From Rhizaria sp. SCN 62-66 (Eukaryota; Rhizaria, unplaced), in contig MEDY01000017.1 of assembly GCA_001724265.1 (NCBI GenBank), positions 79,039-143,038 of the forward strand: a stretch of 64,000 bases of DNA, in the 5' to 3' direction. Position 1 is the stretch's first letter. Each line of letters opens with the position of its first letter. Below, in pieces: positions 55,107 through 64,000 of this stretch. The position numbers and the translations under genes were made by a program. The notes below the pieces were generated by a model, which ran no database searches, had not been told where the DNA came from, and saw only the letters and a program-made list of their open reading frames with translations.

Positions 55107-55449
55107 AGTCATTCGCCAAGTTACGATTTTCGTGTATATGAATTGCAATGCTTACACTAGTTATGCTTGATACAAAGAATTTATTCGGTAGAATATCGAT
55201 TTTTGTGGTTTGATATTGTCAGACAGTGAACAAAAGTGCGGTTTGTGTATTGTTTTAAATCGGTCACGGTAACGTGGCCCGAGTTGCATGCTTGTGCTCA
55301 TCAATAAAATATGTGAATAGAGTATGTTTGTGAGTTGTTTTTACTGTAGTATTCTCCTTGTTATACCAAACAACTATTAAATTACCACCAAAAACACCAG
55401 CAGCTGTCTATGACTCTGTAGCTGCGTTTATCGCCACAGTCACTCACAT
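55107..55449. other. Convergent intergenic region with a possible INTS9 poly(A) signal
   Basis: 343 bp between the INTS9 and Lon stops. AATAAA at 55303-55308 lies about 200 bp after the INTS9 stop. The rest is AT-rich without genes. Confidence 0.4.
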
Positions 55450-58400
55450 TCAACCACGCGCGTTAGTGTCCGCAGCGGCGACACGCAGCGGGCGGAACGC
55501 GTCGAGCGCTAAGTTAAGCCGCGCCTCAACCTCGGCCACAGCAGCCGACACAGGCGCCGCATCAACAGCGGCAGCGGCCGTCTTGTCGCTGTCACCCGTG
55601 GCCGCGCCAGAGCCAGCGCCAGCGCCAGGCGCAGAGCTAACATCCGAGCTCGAGGCCGAGTCACTGCCGCTGGTGTTCCCAGAGCCCTTGCCATCCTTGC
55701 TCTCACTGCTGCTGCTGCTCGCGTCAGCAGCCGCTGCCTTCTCACCGTCCTCGAGGATGTGCGGCGCGTGGGCCTCCGGCACAGGCTCCGGCGGGAACAC
55801 CTTAACGTAAGTCGGCGTTGCATTGGCGCCGCCGAGCGCGTACGGCGCGCCGAGTGCAACACGGAGCACTTCGTCCAGTGTATCGCAGAAGTAGACGGTC
55901 ACATCGGCGGAGATGTAGCCGGGGAGCTCGGCGAAGTCCTTGAGGTTCGCCAGCGGCGCGATGATGTGCGACACTCCGGCGCGGCGGGCGGCAATCACCT
56001 TCTCTTTGATGCCACCGATGGGGAGGACCTTGCCGGTGAGGGTGATCTCGCCAGTCATGGCCAGGTCGGGGACCAGGGGCCGGCCGAGAGCCTGCGAGAG
56101 CAGACAGCACACGAGTGCGATGCCGGCTGACGGCCCGTCCTTGGGGACCGAGCCCTGGGGGAAGTGGACGTGGATGTGGTGCGACGCGAAGAAGCGCGCC
56201 GACGGGACGGGGAGGTACCACCCCAGAGCCGGGTCCAGAGGCGTTGCGGGGGCGAGCGGCGCGGCGCTATAGGCGGCGGCGTCCTCGAAGTCCTCGCGGT
56301 CAGCCTCGGCGTCCGCGGCGGCTTCAGCGGCGGACTCGGCGGCGGCGCGCGCGGCGGCCTCGGCAGCGGTCTCGGTAGGCTTAGCCGCAACAGCAGCAAC
56401 AGCGTCACTGGCGGACTCAACCTTCGCGTCCTCGGTCGCAGTTGCAGTGGCAGTGGCCGGCTCGGACTCGGCCAGCGCAGTCGCCGCAGCGTCCGCTGCA
56501 TCCGCCGCAGCCACAGCCACCGTCACAGTTGAAGCAGAGGCATGCGCTGCGGGAGCCTTGGAGGTCTTGTCCATGAGCGTCATACGCTTCGACTGGCGCA
56601 ACACAGGCTCGCGCGTGCGCAGCGGCGACAACGGCTGCGTGTCGATGACGGGCACGGCGCGAGCCTCAGCCCCGCGGGTGGCGCGAATCGAGCGCTGCTC
56701 AGCGGCGAGACGACCGAGATAAGTCTTCGCGAGAGTGTAGGCGATGGATGACGACTCCTTCATGACGTCGCCGAGCTGGCCGGTGACGTGCAGAGCGCCG
56801 TTGCCGGGGCCACCGCGGATCTTCGAGGCCTTCTTGGATTTCTTGCTCTTCTTCTTGCTAGCGTCGCCGTTCTCGCCCTTGCTGGAGTCGTCCTCGTCCT
56901 CGTCTTCGTCGACGTCGTCGTCGTTCTCGCCCTCAACGTCCGCGTCGACGACGCCGGCGGAGGTGTCCACGACGGGGGAGTCGGCGCTGGCGATGGTGAT
57001 CACACCGGCGCGCGGGGCACGGACTGCGTCAGACAGCTCAGACTCGAGGTAGAGCACCGCGCCGCCGGAGGACGACCAGGCCAGACCCATGACGACGCCG
57101 ACCGGAGTGCGCGGGTAGAGCCGGTCCGAGGAGTACGCCTGCTGACCGAGGTAGTCGGTCAGGTCGCGAGCGCCGACGACCACCGGCCGTTGAGCGCCCT
57201 TGACGAGCGCAAAGGCGACGCGGCGGTAGACTTTCTCGATCTGCTTCTGGAGGTTGCGGACGCCGGCCTCACGGCAGTACCACTTGATCAGCGCGCGCAC
57301 AGCGCCAGGGGTCAGGCGCGCGTCGCCGGGCGCGATGCCGACCTTGGAGCGGACTGTGGGCTCGAGGTAGTTGGCCGCGATGTGCTCCTTCTCCTGCGTG
57401 ACGTAACCGGAGAGACGGATGACGTCCATGCGGTCGAGCAGAGGGCCGGGGATGGTGTCAAGGGAGTTGGCGGTGCAGAGGAAGAGAACCTTGGAGAGAT
57501 CGAGCGGCACGTCGAGGTAGTGGTCCATGAAACTGCCGTTTTGCTCGGGATCCAGCACTTCAAGCAGCGCGCTCGACGGGTCACCCGTGTTGCCGCCGCG
57601 GCCTAACTTGTCGACTTCGTCGATGAGCACGACAGGGTTGGCGCAGCCCGTCTTCTTCAGGGCTTGGACGAGCTTACCAGGCATCGCGCCGACGTAAGTG
57701 CGGCGGTGGCCCTTGACTTCGGACACGTCGCTCATGCCGCCGACCGAGAAGCGGAAGAACTGGCGACCGAGCGCGCGCGCGATGGACTTGCCGATCGAGG
57801 TTTTGCCGACACCGGGGGGACCAACAAAGAGCATGATCTTGCCTTGGGGCGCGTGTCCGAGCAGCTTTCCGACGGCGACGAACTCCATGATCCGGTCCTT
57901 GATGTCCTCCAGTCCGTAGTGGTCCTCGTTGAGCACGTTCTCAGCGTGCGCGAGGTCGAACACCGGCGGCGAGTGGACTCCCCACGGCAGCGCGGAGATC
58001 CAGTCGAGGTAGTTGCGCGTGAGGTTGAACTCCATGCTCGTCTGCTCAAGCCGCTGCAGCTTCAGCAGCTCGTCGTCAAACACTGTCTGCACCTCAGCAG
58101 GCACGGTCTTGCCGGCCAAACGCTCGCGGAACTTGGCACCCAGCTCGTCTTTATCCTCTTTTTCGAGGCCGAGCTCGCGCTTGATGAGCTTGAGCTGCTC
58201 GTGAAGCAGGTTCTTACGGTGCACCTTCTTCATCGACTCGCCCATCTGACGGCTCAGGTCTTGCTGCATGCGCGACAGCTCGACTTCCTTGCGCAGCAGC
58301 ACGAGCGTGCGCTCAAGCCGGGGCACAACGTCGTACGCCGCGAGGACTTCCTGCAGTTTCCCTGCGTCGGCGGTGGTGAAGGTCGCGCACACGTCAGCCA

Positions 58401-59967
58401 GAGTCGCTGGGTTGGCCCAGTCGACGTTGTTGAGCAGGAAGGAGAGCTGCTCGTGGAAGATGAAGTTGCTCTTGATGCACTCCTTCAGCGTCGCGATAAT
58501 CTCCGTCGAGTACGCGCGGACCGCCTTTTCCTCCTCTTCCAGCTCGGCGGGGTCGCGCAAAGTGCCGTCGCCGCGGTAGCGCCGGTTGGCAGGGGTCGGC
58601 TCGTCGATGTGCTTGATATTCGCGGTCAAATAAGGCTCCTCGCTGCGTGCCCCGAGGATTTCGGCTCGGCGCAGGCCGACAAGAATGACTGAGTACCCGC
58701 CCTTTTCGAGCTTCGAGATGCGGTACACCTGGGCAAAGGTACCCACGCGGTGGACGTCTTGCAGCTTCACAGCGCCCGCGGGCTCCTCGGCCGGAAGCGG
58801 GATCGGCGGCTGGTCCGGCAGCACTGAGTCGAGCCGGGCCTTGGAGCGAGCGAAATCGTCGTCCTGCGCGGCTTTCTTCAAAAAGACACCGACGTACGGC
58901 AAGCCGCGCTTGCGGAGGTCCATGAGAGCGCGCACAAGCTTTTCGTCGCGGATGACCATCGGGTAGTAGAGGCCGGGGAAGAGCGGGCGCGTGGTCGAGG
59001 GGAGCACAATGACGGACGAGAGCTTAGGCGCGTTGACGCCGTGCGGGACCACAGCCTTGCTGTTGCTACCGTTGCCGTTCCCAGTGCCGCTGGTGCTCGA
59101 CCCGCTGCTGCTGGAGCTGCTGCTGCTGGAGCTGGAGCTGGAGCTGGCGGAGGGCGCGGAAGCAATGGGGGTGCCTGAGGAGGTGTGACGGCCGCCGGAG
59201 CCGTCGACCCAGTCCGCACCGTAGCCGCCGGACTCGAGACCGGAGCTTGAAGACGACGATGAGCCAGAGGCGACGTCGCTGTCGGAGCCGGAGCCGGTGC
59301 CGGGGGCGGCTGGGGCGCGGTCGGAGTCGGAGCCAGAGCCGGTGGCAGCGGCTGAGGATGAGGATGAGGACGAAGGGGGAGTGCGGGTGCGGTGGTTGAC
59401 AAACGCAGCGTCGTCGAGCGGGGCGTCGTCGTCACTGTTGTTATTGTTATTGTCGCCGTTGCTACCGGCGCCTGCAGCACTCGAGCCAGAGCCAGAGCTC
59501 GAGCTCGAGCTCGAGCCGGAGCCAGAGGTTGCATCAGAGCCTGATTTGGTCGAGACGGAGCGCGTAGTAAAGTTGCGCGCGGCGGCGCGCGTCCCGAAGA
59601 GACTGTTGCGAGACTCAGATACGTACTCAAAGCCGTCGTCGCGAGGATCGAGGTCGTCGTCAGCGTCGTTGTTGCTGCCACCACCACTGCCGCTGCGGCG
59701 GCCGATGTTGCTGCCGAACGCGCGCGCAGGGGCCGCAGCGGACAGCATGGCCGCAGAGGTCGACGCGCGCGCGGGGCCCATGATGGAGCTGGTGATCGCG
59801 GTCGTGGCCGCTGCCGAAGTAAGCGAGGCTGAGGCGTGAGAACTGGCAGCAACTGACGAGCCAGTGTTTGTCAGGATACAGCGCGCTGCCGTTGCCGAGA
59901 AGGCGCCAACGCCGGCGAGACCGGCGTGGTGGGAGGCCTGTTTGGCCGCGTGAAGGAGTCGGCTCAT
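55450..59967 (-). CDS. LONP1: Mitochondrial Lon protease
   Basis: 1,505 residues from the ATG at 59967 (MSRLLHAAKQASHHAGLAGV), TGA stop. The preceding in-frame ATG at 60063 lies before a presequence-like start and is less likely. After a long Ser/Gly-rich stretch comes the substrate-binding LAN domain (VIVLPSTTRPLFPGLYYPMV). The AAA+ module has GPPGVGKTSIGKSIA (Walker A), VVLIDEVDKLGRG (Walker B) and NSLDTIPGPLLDRMDVI. The protease part has GNGALHVTGQLGDVMKES, PQGSVPKDGPSAG with the catalytic Ser, and LPIGGIKEKVIAARRAG with the catalytic Lys. Two low-complexity inserts interrupt it: an acidic-then-basic one before LHVTGQLG and an Ala/Thr/Glu one between YTLAKTYLGRL and HIHVHFPQG. It degrades misfolded matrix proteins. 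Confidence 0.97.
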   Translation of the reverse strand: MSRLLHAAKQASHHAGLAGVGAFSATAARCILTNTGSSVAASSHASASLTSAAATTAITSSIMGPARASTSAAMLSAAAPARAFGSNIGRRSGSGGGSNNDADDDLDPRDDGFEYVSESRNSLFGTRAAARNFTTRSVSTKSGSDATSGSGSSSSSSSGSGSSAAGAGSNGDNNNNNSDDDAPLDDAAFVNHRTRTPPSSSSSSSAAATGSGSDSDRAPAAPGTGSGSDSDVASGSSSSSSSGLESGGYGADWVDGSGGRHTSSGTPIASAPSASSSSSSSSSSSSSSGSSTSGTGNGNGSNSKAVVPHGVNAPKLSSVIVLPSTTRPLFPGLYYPMVIRDEKLVRALMDLRKRGLPYVGVFLKKAAQDDDFARSKARLDSVLPDQPPIPLPAEEPAGAVKLQDVHRVGTFAQVYRISKLEKGGYSVILVGLRRAEILGARSEEPYLTANIKHIDEPTPANRRYRGDGTLRDPAELEEEEKAVRAYSTEIIATLKECIKSNFIFHEQLSFLLNNVDWANPATLADVCATFTTADAGKLQEVLAAYDVVPRLERTLVLLRKEVELSRMQQDLSRQMGESMKKVHRKNLLHEQLKLIKRELGLEKEDKDELGAKFRERLAGKTVPAEVQTVFDDELLKLQRLEQTSMEFNLTRNYLDWISALPWGVHSPPVFDLAHAENVLNEDHYGLEDIKDRIMEFVAVGKLLGHAPQGKIMLFVGPPGVGKTSIGKSIARALGRQFFRFSVGGMSDVSEVKGHRRTYVGAMPGKLVQALKKTGCANPVVLIDEVDKLGRGGNTGDPSSALLEVLDPEQNGSFMDHYLDVPLDLSKVLFLCTANSLDTIPGPLLDRMDVIRLSGYVTQEKEHIAANYLEPTVRSKVGIAPGDARLTPGAVRALIKWYCREAGVRNLQKQIEKVYRRVAFALVKGAQRPVVVGARDLTDYLGQQAYSSDRLYPRTPVGVVMGLAWSSSGGAVLYLESELSDAVRAPRAGVITIASADSPVVDTSAGVVDADVEGENDDDVDEDEDEDDSSKGENGDASKKKSKKSKKASKIRGGPGNGALHVTGQLGDVMKESSSIAYTLAKTYLGRLAAEQRSIRATRGAEARAVPVIDTQPLSPLRTREPVLRQSKRMTLMDKTSKAPAAHASASTVTVAVAAADAADAAATALAESEPATATATATEDAKVESASDAVAAVAAKPTETAAEAAARAAAESAAEAAADAEADREDFEDAAAYSAAPLAPATPLDPALGWYLPVPSARFFASHHIHVHFPQGSVPKDGPSAGIALVCCLLSQALGRPLVPDLAMTGEITLTGKVLPIGGIKEKVIAARRAGVSHIIAPLANLKDFAELPGYISADVTVYFCDTLDEVLRVALGAPYALGGANATPTYVKVFPPEPVPEAHAPHILEDGEKAAAADASSSSSESKDGKGSGNTSGSDSASSSDVSSAPGAGAGSGAATGDSDKTAAAAVDAAPVSAAVAEVEARLNLALDAFRPLRVAAADTNARG

Positions 59968-60399
59968 GAGACCTTTGTTGTGGAGGCGAGCGGCGAGGTG
60001 GGGTGGAGTGGTGAGCCAGTGGGATCGGTGTTCGAGAAGGGTTTTCAAAAGATCGTGATCCAAAGGGATCTGGCCGTCAGCAAGAAACCCATAATCGGGC
60101 CAGATAAATTACAAAGCATTACCGTTGTATCATGTATCAAATTAGCTATACTACAACGACGGAGGTGGTTGTGACTGTCTTTTTGGAGACTGTCGAACAC
60201 CACAAAATGCAGCGCAGTCATGCTCATTTTTAGGAACCTGTAGCCGACCCGCAGATTGTTTGTGGTGGAACCGTAATTGGCCGTGTATTCGCGGTGATAT
60301 CACAATGTTTAAACAAATCAGCAGGAGTTATTGATGTGAGACTATTTAAAGCAACTTGAAACCGCGATATTGTGTGCACAGGTGGGTGAATAAATCCAC
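59968..60399. other. Intergenic region, 5' flank of Lon
   Basis: 432 bp, including the 5' untranslated part of Lon. Nothing recognisable. Confidence 0.5.
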
Positions 60400-61808
60400 T
60401 CATGTGAGCGAGGCCTCCTGCTCCTCAACAGCACCATCCTCATCTTCATCGTTGTTATCGCCCGCAACACGACGCACTTTCCGGCCATCACCATCGCCGT
60501 TCTCCCCGTCGCTCTCACCGTAGTACGCACCCTCGCCGAGGAACCCGTCCCCGTCACCGCCCTCGTAGCCGCCCTCGTCGTCATCCATCGCCTCGGCGTC
60601 GGGATTGGCGCTCGCTGCCTCAGTAAAGGCAGCGTAGGCGGCCTCGAGCTCGCCGGCCGCTGCGTCGGCAGGGAAGATGAACCGCACTTCGGGCGTCGCC
60701 TGCTCGTCTTCGTCGTCCTCGTCGTCGTTATCGTCGCCGTCCTCGTTGTTGTTGCCGTCAGCAGCGTCGTTATCGTTGCTGTTGTTAGTGATGTTGGGAC
60801 CGGTGACGGAGAAACGCATGCGGTCGGCGCGATACGCAGGCTCAGGGGCGTCCAGCACGCAGAACAAATGCGGCTGTAGCGACAAAACGGGTGCACAGTG
60901 TCACAGTTCAGGCGAGGCAAGCAAGGATAAACATGACGAGTAGAGAGAAAAAGTGAGTATTCGAGATAGTGTTGAGAAACCTTTCACTTTGATTAACTCG
61001 ATAACACAAAAACGCGACATCAAAGCAGTACATATGCCTTGCAATACAAGAAATACGCACAAATAAGTCAAGAATCGATGAAATATTGCGTGTTTGGCGG
61101 CGACATATTGTTGAGGGTTGTTTCATACCTTGTCGATGCCCTCGGCGGGGCCGGCGAGCGCGTGGAGCGCAACCCGGGGCCACGCCTCCCACAGAGCGGG
61201 CGCTGCGGCAGTTGAGGAGTCGTCCTCGGTGGCCGCCGCGTCGGGGGTCCAGGAGAGCGCACTGCGAAGAGGCGCAGTGAGCAGAGTGAAACGCAAAGGG
61301 AAGAGAGACAAAGGGAACGAGTCAGTGAGCTTGTGGATAGTATGACAATCATGGCGTGTCATAGCAGAGCAGCTAGAATAGATAAACAGACATAGAACAA
61401 AGAGTCGACATGGCTATGGAAGCCGATTACGTCCACGACAGGTGACATTGATATCATAACAGCAAGATTTGTTTTCGCGCACGTACGCAGTGGTGACGAT
61501 GAGCGTGCCCACGCCAGAGAGCGCGGGCGCGGAGCCAGCGGACTGAATGCAGGTCACGCCCGCCCGCTCGAACAGTACGGTAGGCTCTGTTCAGTTACAA
61601 TCGTTGATATGGAGAACGACGAGGGTCAGTGCACATTGTCGAAGTTGATGGCGAGGAAGGACACAAGAACGAGCTCAAATGTGAGATCAGAGCATTGGAA
61701 AACAAACAATTACAGAATAAGTGCCACATTGCAGCACACGACAAGACGATGTAGGCAGTTGATTTGGTTATAGAAGGAGTGGAACGAACCTTGCGCAGAA
61801 AACTGCAT
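60400..61808 (-). CDS. CLNS1A: Methylosome subunit pICln
   Basis: Four exons: 61808-61790, 61586-61487, 61261-61129 and 60873-60400; 241 residues (human 237), TGA stop. Joined, they read MQFSAQEPTVLFERAG, then GVGTLIVTTAALSWTPDA, then AWPRVALHALAGP, then PHLFCVLDAPEP, then EVRFIFPADAAAGELEAAYA. This follows the PH-like fold of pICln (GxGTLYIAESRLSWL, YPxISLHALSRD, HLYVMVNA, EFRFVPSDKSALEAMF). The acidic loop before EVRFIFP and the acidic tail are also typical. pICln carries Sm proteins to PRMT5 for arginine methylation and blocks premature snRNP assembly. All four exons join in frame and give near-normal length, which supports the model, including the 19-nt first exon. Confidence 0.85.
60874..61128 (-). 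other. Intron 3 of pICln (255 nt)
   Basis: Begins GTATGAAAC and ends TTGTCGCTACAG, phase 0, between GPAEGIDK and PHLFCVLD. Confidence 0.8.
61262..61486 (-). other. Intron 2 of pICln (225 nt)
   Basis: Begins GTACGTGCG and ends CTCTTCGCAG. Splits an Ala codon between LIVTT and ALSW. Confidence 0.8.
61587..61789 (-). other. Intron 1 of pICln (203 nt)
   Basis: Begins GTTCGTTCC and ends AACTGAACAG. Follows a 19-nt coding exon (MQFSAQ plus one base) and splits a Glu codon. Confidence 0.65.
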
Positions 61809-61964
61809 CAAATCTGGAGAGGGCAAGACACAGGAAACAAAGTTGGGATAGTGAGTGACTACGGAAGTTTAGAAATGTATAATTAGAATATAATATAGAA
61901 AACACGAGTTTACTATTCTCACACAAAACTCTGTCTCTATCAACGGACTCCCCATAGATATTCA
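61809..61964. promoter_or_regulatory. Divergent intergenic region of pICln and the 61965 gene
   Basis: Only 156 bp separates the two ATGs, with an AT-rich centre (61860-61910). Presumed shared promoter; no specific element identified. Confidence 0.4.
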
Positions 61965-63383
61965 ATGGACGACGCTCACATCGAGTATCGAGCCCGTCAG
62001 CATGCAGCCCTTGCCCGTGAGCTCTACCTCTCGCTTCAGGCGTGCAGTGGCACTCTTGCTGCGCCACCTGTAGTTTTATGGACTACTGGCGTGGCAGCCT
62101 CCGCCTTGCCGACCCTGTTGACCCCGATTGCCGCCTGTATCCCGCCTCAGACATGCCATGGTCCCACACCGGTCGCAGTCTCCGCACCCGCGACAATGTC
62201 AGATTCGGTCTCGTCAAGTGCATGCGCGCTCGCTGCTCGCGTCTTAGCTGTGCACCATCCGCCTGGCAGCGTTCTCTAGCCTGCTAGTGACTGCGACGCT
62301 GACTACAGCGACGAGGACACACACCGTGACGGTGATGCCAGCAACACCAAGAGTGTCAGAGACGACACTAGCGGCACGGCTGAGACCGAGGCGACGTCTG
62401 CAGTGGCTGTTGTGGCGCTGCTGCAACTCCTCCCGCATCCCACTTTTGACTATAAAGCCCTGCTTACAGTCACACAGCCATCAGCAACAGCTCCCGTGCA
62501 GAGTCGCTGTCGCAATCAAAGTCCCAGTCAAAGTCCCAGTCAAAGTCGCAGCCGAGATGACGACCACGACGACAACGACAGCGCTGTCGACGACGGGGGC
62601 CGGTGGGGCGGGTGGGGCGGCTACAGCAGCAGTGACGACGGTCACGGCGAGCTGAGTTGTGCCGACGGACACAGCTACGGCGAGAACATCGACTGCGGTG
62701 ACGACTCCAACAGTAACAGCGCACACAGCGGAGCTCGCTTCAGTGTTGATGCGGCGGAGACTGAGCTTGCGGCCGCGGTGCAGCGCAACAGGGCCGCGTT
62801 TGTGCTACATAGCTCGGGTCGGTTAGAGACAGGCGACCGTGAGCCGCGAACGGATTCAAGGGACTGTGAGCAAGGCAAAGCTCCAAACGACTGTGAGTAT
62901 GACGCGTTATGTGACCGTGGAATGTGGGTACTTGTTGGGTTGCACATGCCTTACGGATACACACTTATCGCACAGGGCTCCCGCGAGTGTGAGCGCGACA
63001 GCAAGATCAACATGAATCAGTACTCACAATCTCAGTCATCGCTGTCACACGCTCAGACACAATCTCAGCCTTGTAGAGAACTTCATCAGCAGCAGCAGAG
63101 GTCTCGCTGGTGGACCAGTCTGTCACGATGCCTGTCTCGCGAGTGTCGCGGTACTCAAGGTTGCGCACACAGCTCCCCCAGCAACAACGAGTCGCACAGC
63201 AACAGCAACGCGATCCGAATTCTTGAGAGTGACACACACAGCGATTGTGAGCTCGGGCTGTTTGAGGCGCTTGAGGACTATGCACTGTGGCGGCTTGTAC
63301 ACAGTAAGTATTGCAACAAGAACACTCAAACACGCGAGGGAGCCAATGACGGAGCAAACAGCGAGGCAAGTGCCATGAACTAA
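61965..63383 (+). CDS. Unknown Ser/Gln/Asp-rich protein; exon structure uncertain
   Basis: It starts MDDAHIEYRARQHAALARE and ends TAA at 63381-63383. As a single frame it contains an in-frame TAG at 62277-62279. Third-position GC, however, moves to another frame at about 62074-62212, where the reading is FMDYWRGSLRLADPVDP and PWSHTGRSLRTRDNVRFG, and returns to the first frame from 62280. Introns 62042-62073 (32 nt, GTGCAG..CTGTAG) and 62213-62279 (67 nt, GTCAAG..CTCTAG) would join all segments without any TAG. The downstream part is disordered (SQSPSQSPSQSRS, DDDHDDND) with a few ordered-looking pieces (GMWVLVGLHMPYGYTLIAQG). No family recognised. Confidence 0.5.
62514..62550. repeat. 12-nt tandem repeat in the 61965 gene
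   Basis: The unit CCCAGTCAAAGT occurs about three times and encodes the SQSPSQSPSQS stretch. Confidence 0.7.
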
Positions 63384-63693
63384 GACAAAACATTTTGATT
63401 GAATACATATTTTTTCAGACATCGGTAGAAAGCTTAACTGAATATAAAACGGATATCACATGTATTGTTATGTTTTATTATGTTTTGCTATATTATTTAC
63501 AGTTGTTGTTTTCTTTTGTTGGCGCATAATTGTACTTTAGCAACACGACGGTAAACTCGCAGCTCACACGCACATCAGCTCAGCTTAGCTCAGCGGCTTT
63601 CATTCAACACAACGGACTGAAGGCGCGACCGACACAGAGTATGACGATGCGATATGAACATGACGTGGCGGTAACCAAGCGAAGGCAAGTCGC
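63384..63693. other. Convergent intergenic region
   Basis: 310 bp between the stops of the 61965 gene and CCT8. AT-rich at 63400-63530 with TATGTTTTATTATGTTTTGC-like repeats. No gene seen. Confidence 0.5.
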
Positions 63694-64000
63694 TTAGTCC
63701 TCCTCGTCCCAGTGCTGCTTGTTGCCGGGGAGCTTGGGCCCACCGGCAGCCTTGCACTGGATGATCTGGTCGACGCGGAGGATGGTCGCGACGGCGTCCA
63801 TGACGAGGCGCAGCGCGGAGGAGCGCACGGCGTGCAGATCCAGCACGCCCGCGGCCGCTGCGTCCATGATGGTGCTCTCGCCGGGCGCGGCCTCGATGTT
63901 GACGCCCATGGCGCGCTGGCCCTTCTCGTGCGCCTCGATCAGCGCCGCCACGGTCTCGGTGGCGTTCTGGCCGGCGTTCTCGGCCAGCGTGCGCGGGATC
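63694..64000 (-). CDS. CCT8: Chaperonin CCT subunit theta, C-terminal part (cut by window edge)
   Basis: The frame is open to the right edge and ends in TAA. It reads IPRTLAENAGQNATETVAAL, then MGVNIEA, then GVLDLHAVRSSALRLVMDAV, then TILRVDQIIQCKAAGGPK, ending KQHWDEED. Group II chaperonins share IPxTLAxNAG and VxxILRIDDxI. The sequence LRVDQII with KxAGGPK and the WD(D/E)-type tail points to the theta subunit (human ends LRVDQIIMAKPAGGPKPP). It folds actin and tubulin in the cytosolic TRiC ring. The rest lies beyond 64000. Confidence 0.93.
   Translation of the reverse strand, partial: IPRTLAENAGQNATETVAALIEAHEKGQRAMGVNIEAAPGESTIMDAAAAGVLDLHAVRSSALRLVMDAVATILRVDQIIQCKAAGGPKLPGNKQHWDEED

Overview
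This is a nuclear genome window from a flagellated, GC-rich unicellular eukaryote, species not determined. It has spliceosomal introns, AT-rich intergenic DNA and GC-rich coding DNA. Its proteins are full of Ala/Ser/Thr/Pro-rich low-complexity sequence. It carries eukaryote-specific genes, including VPS13-like, UBE3C, INTS9, pICln, CCT-theta and mitochondrial Lon and lipoyl synthase. Two axonemal or ciliary genes (RSPH3 and CFAP36) indicate a cilium or flagellum. I see no bacterial operon, no recognisable mobile element, no CRISPR array and no convincing tRNA or rRNA gene.

The most important observation concerns the genetic code. All 17 gene ends seen here use TGA (9) or TAA (8); none uses TAG. 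In-frame TAG codons do occur inside genes. The giant VPS13-like gene (minus strand, 17444 to 2235) is one reading frame of about 5,036 codons crossed by five TAGs and by no TAA or TGA. A second gene (40953 to 37621) has one more. UAG therefore looks like a sense codon, with UAA and UGA kept as stops. One site sits in a Gln/Leu alternation (Q-H-Q-L-Q-L-X-L-E-Q-Q), which makes Gln the best guess, with Leu not excluded.

Layout. 170-1822 (-): BMT5-type rRNA methyltransferase. 2235-17444 (-): VPS13-like bridge lipid-transfer protein. 17764-25410 (-): UBE3C-type HECT ubiquitin ligase. 25917-27482 (+): CFAP36-like BART-domain protein with three tandem UIM-like ubiquitin-binding motifs. 28908-29810 (-): secreted C39-like cysteine peptidase. 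30490-32270 (-): permuted papain-like (YiiX/C92-type) protein, three exons. 32759-34208 (-): lipoyl synthase. 34607-36805 (-): unknown helical-repeat-like protein. 37621-40953 (-): unknown disordered protein containing a sense TAG. 41297-43193 (-): ubiquitin-like domain fused to a METTL21/FAM86-like methyltransferase. 43430-47463 (-): polyQ plus coiled-coil protein. 48134-49819 (+): RSPH3. 50121-55106 (+): INTS9. 55450-59967 (-): Lon. 60400-61808 (-): pICln, four exons. 61965-63383 (+): unknown. 63694 to the window edge (-): CCT8.

Ten introns of 88-255 nt could be placed. Eight begin GTAC and seven begin GTACG, an unusual 5' splice-site preference. Neighbouring genes do not form one pathway. 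They are housekeeping genes with intergenic gaps mostly between about 150 and 800 bp, including two divergent pairs (47464-48133 and 61809-61964) and a third divergent gap at 25411-25916.
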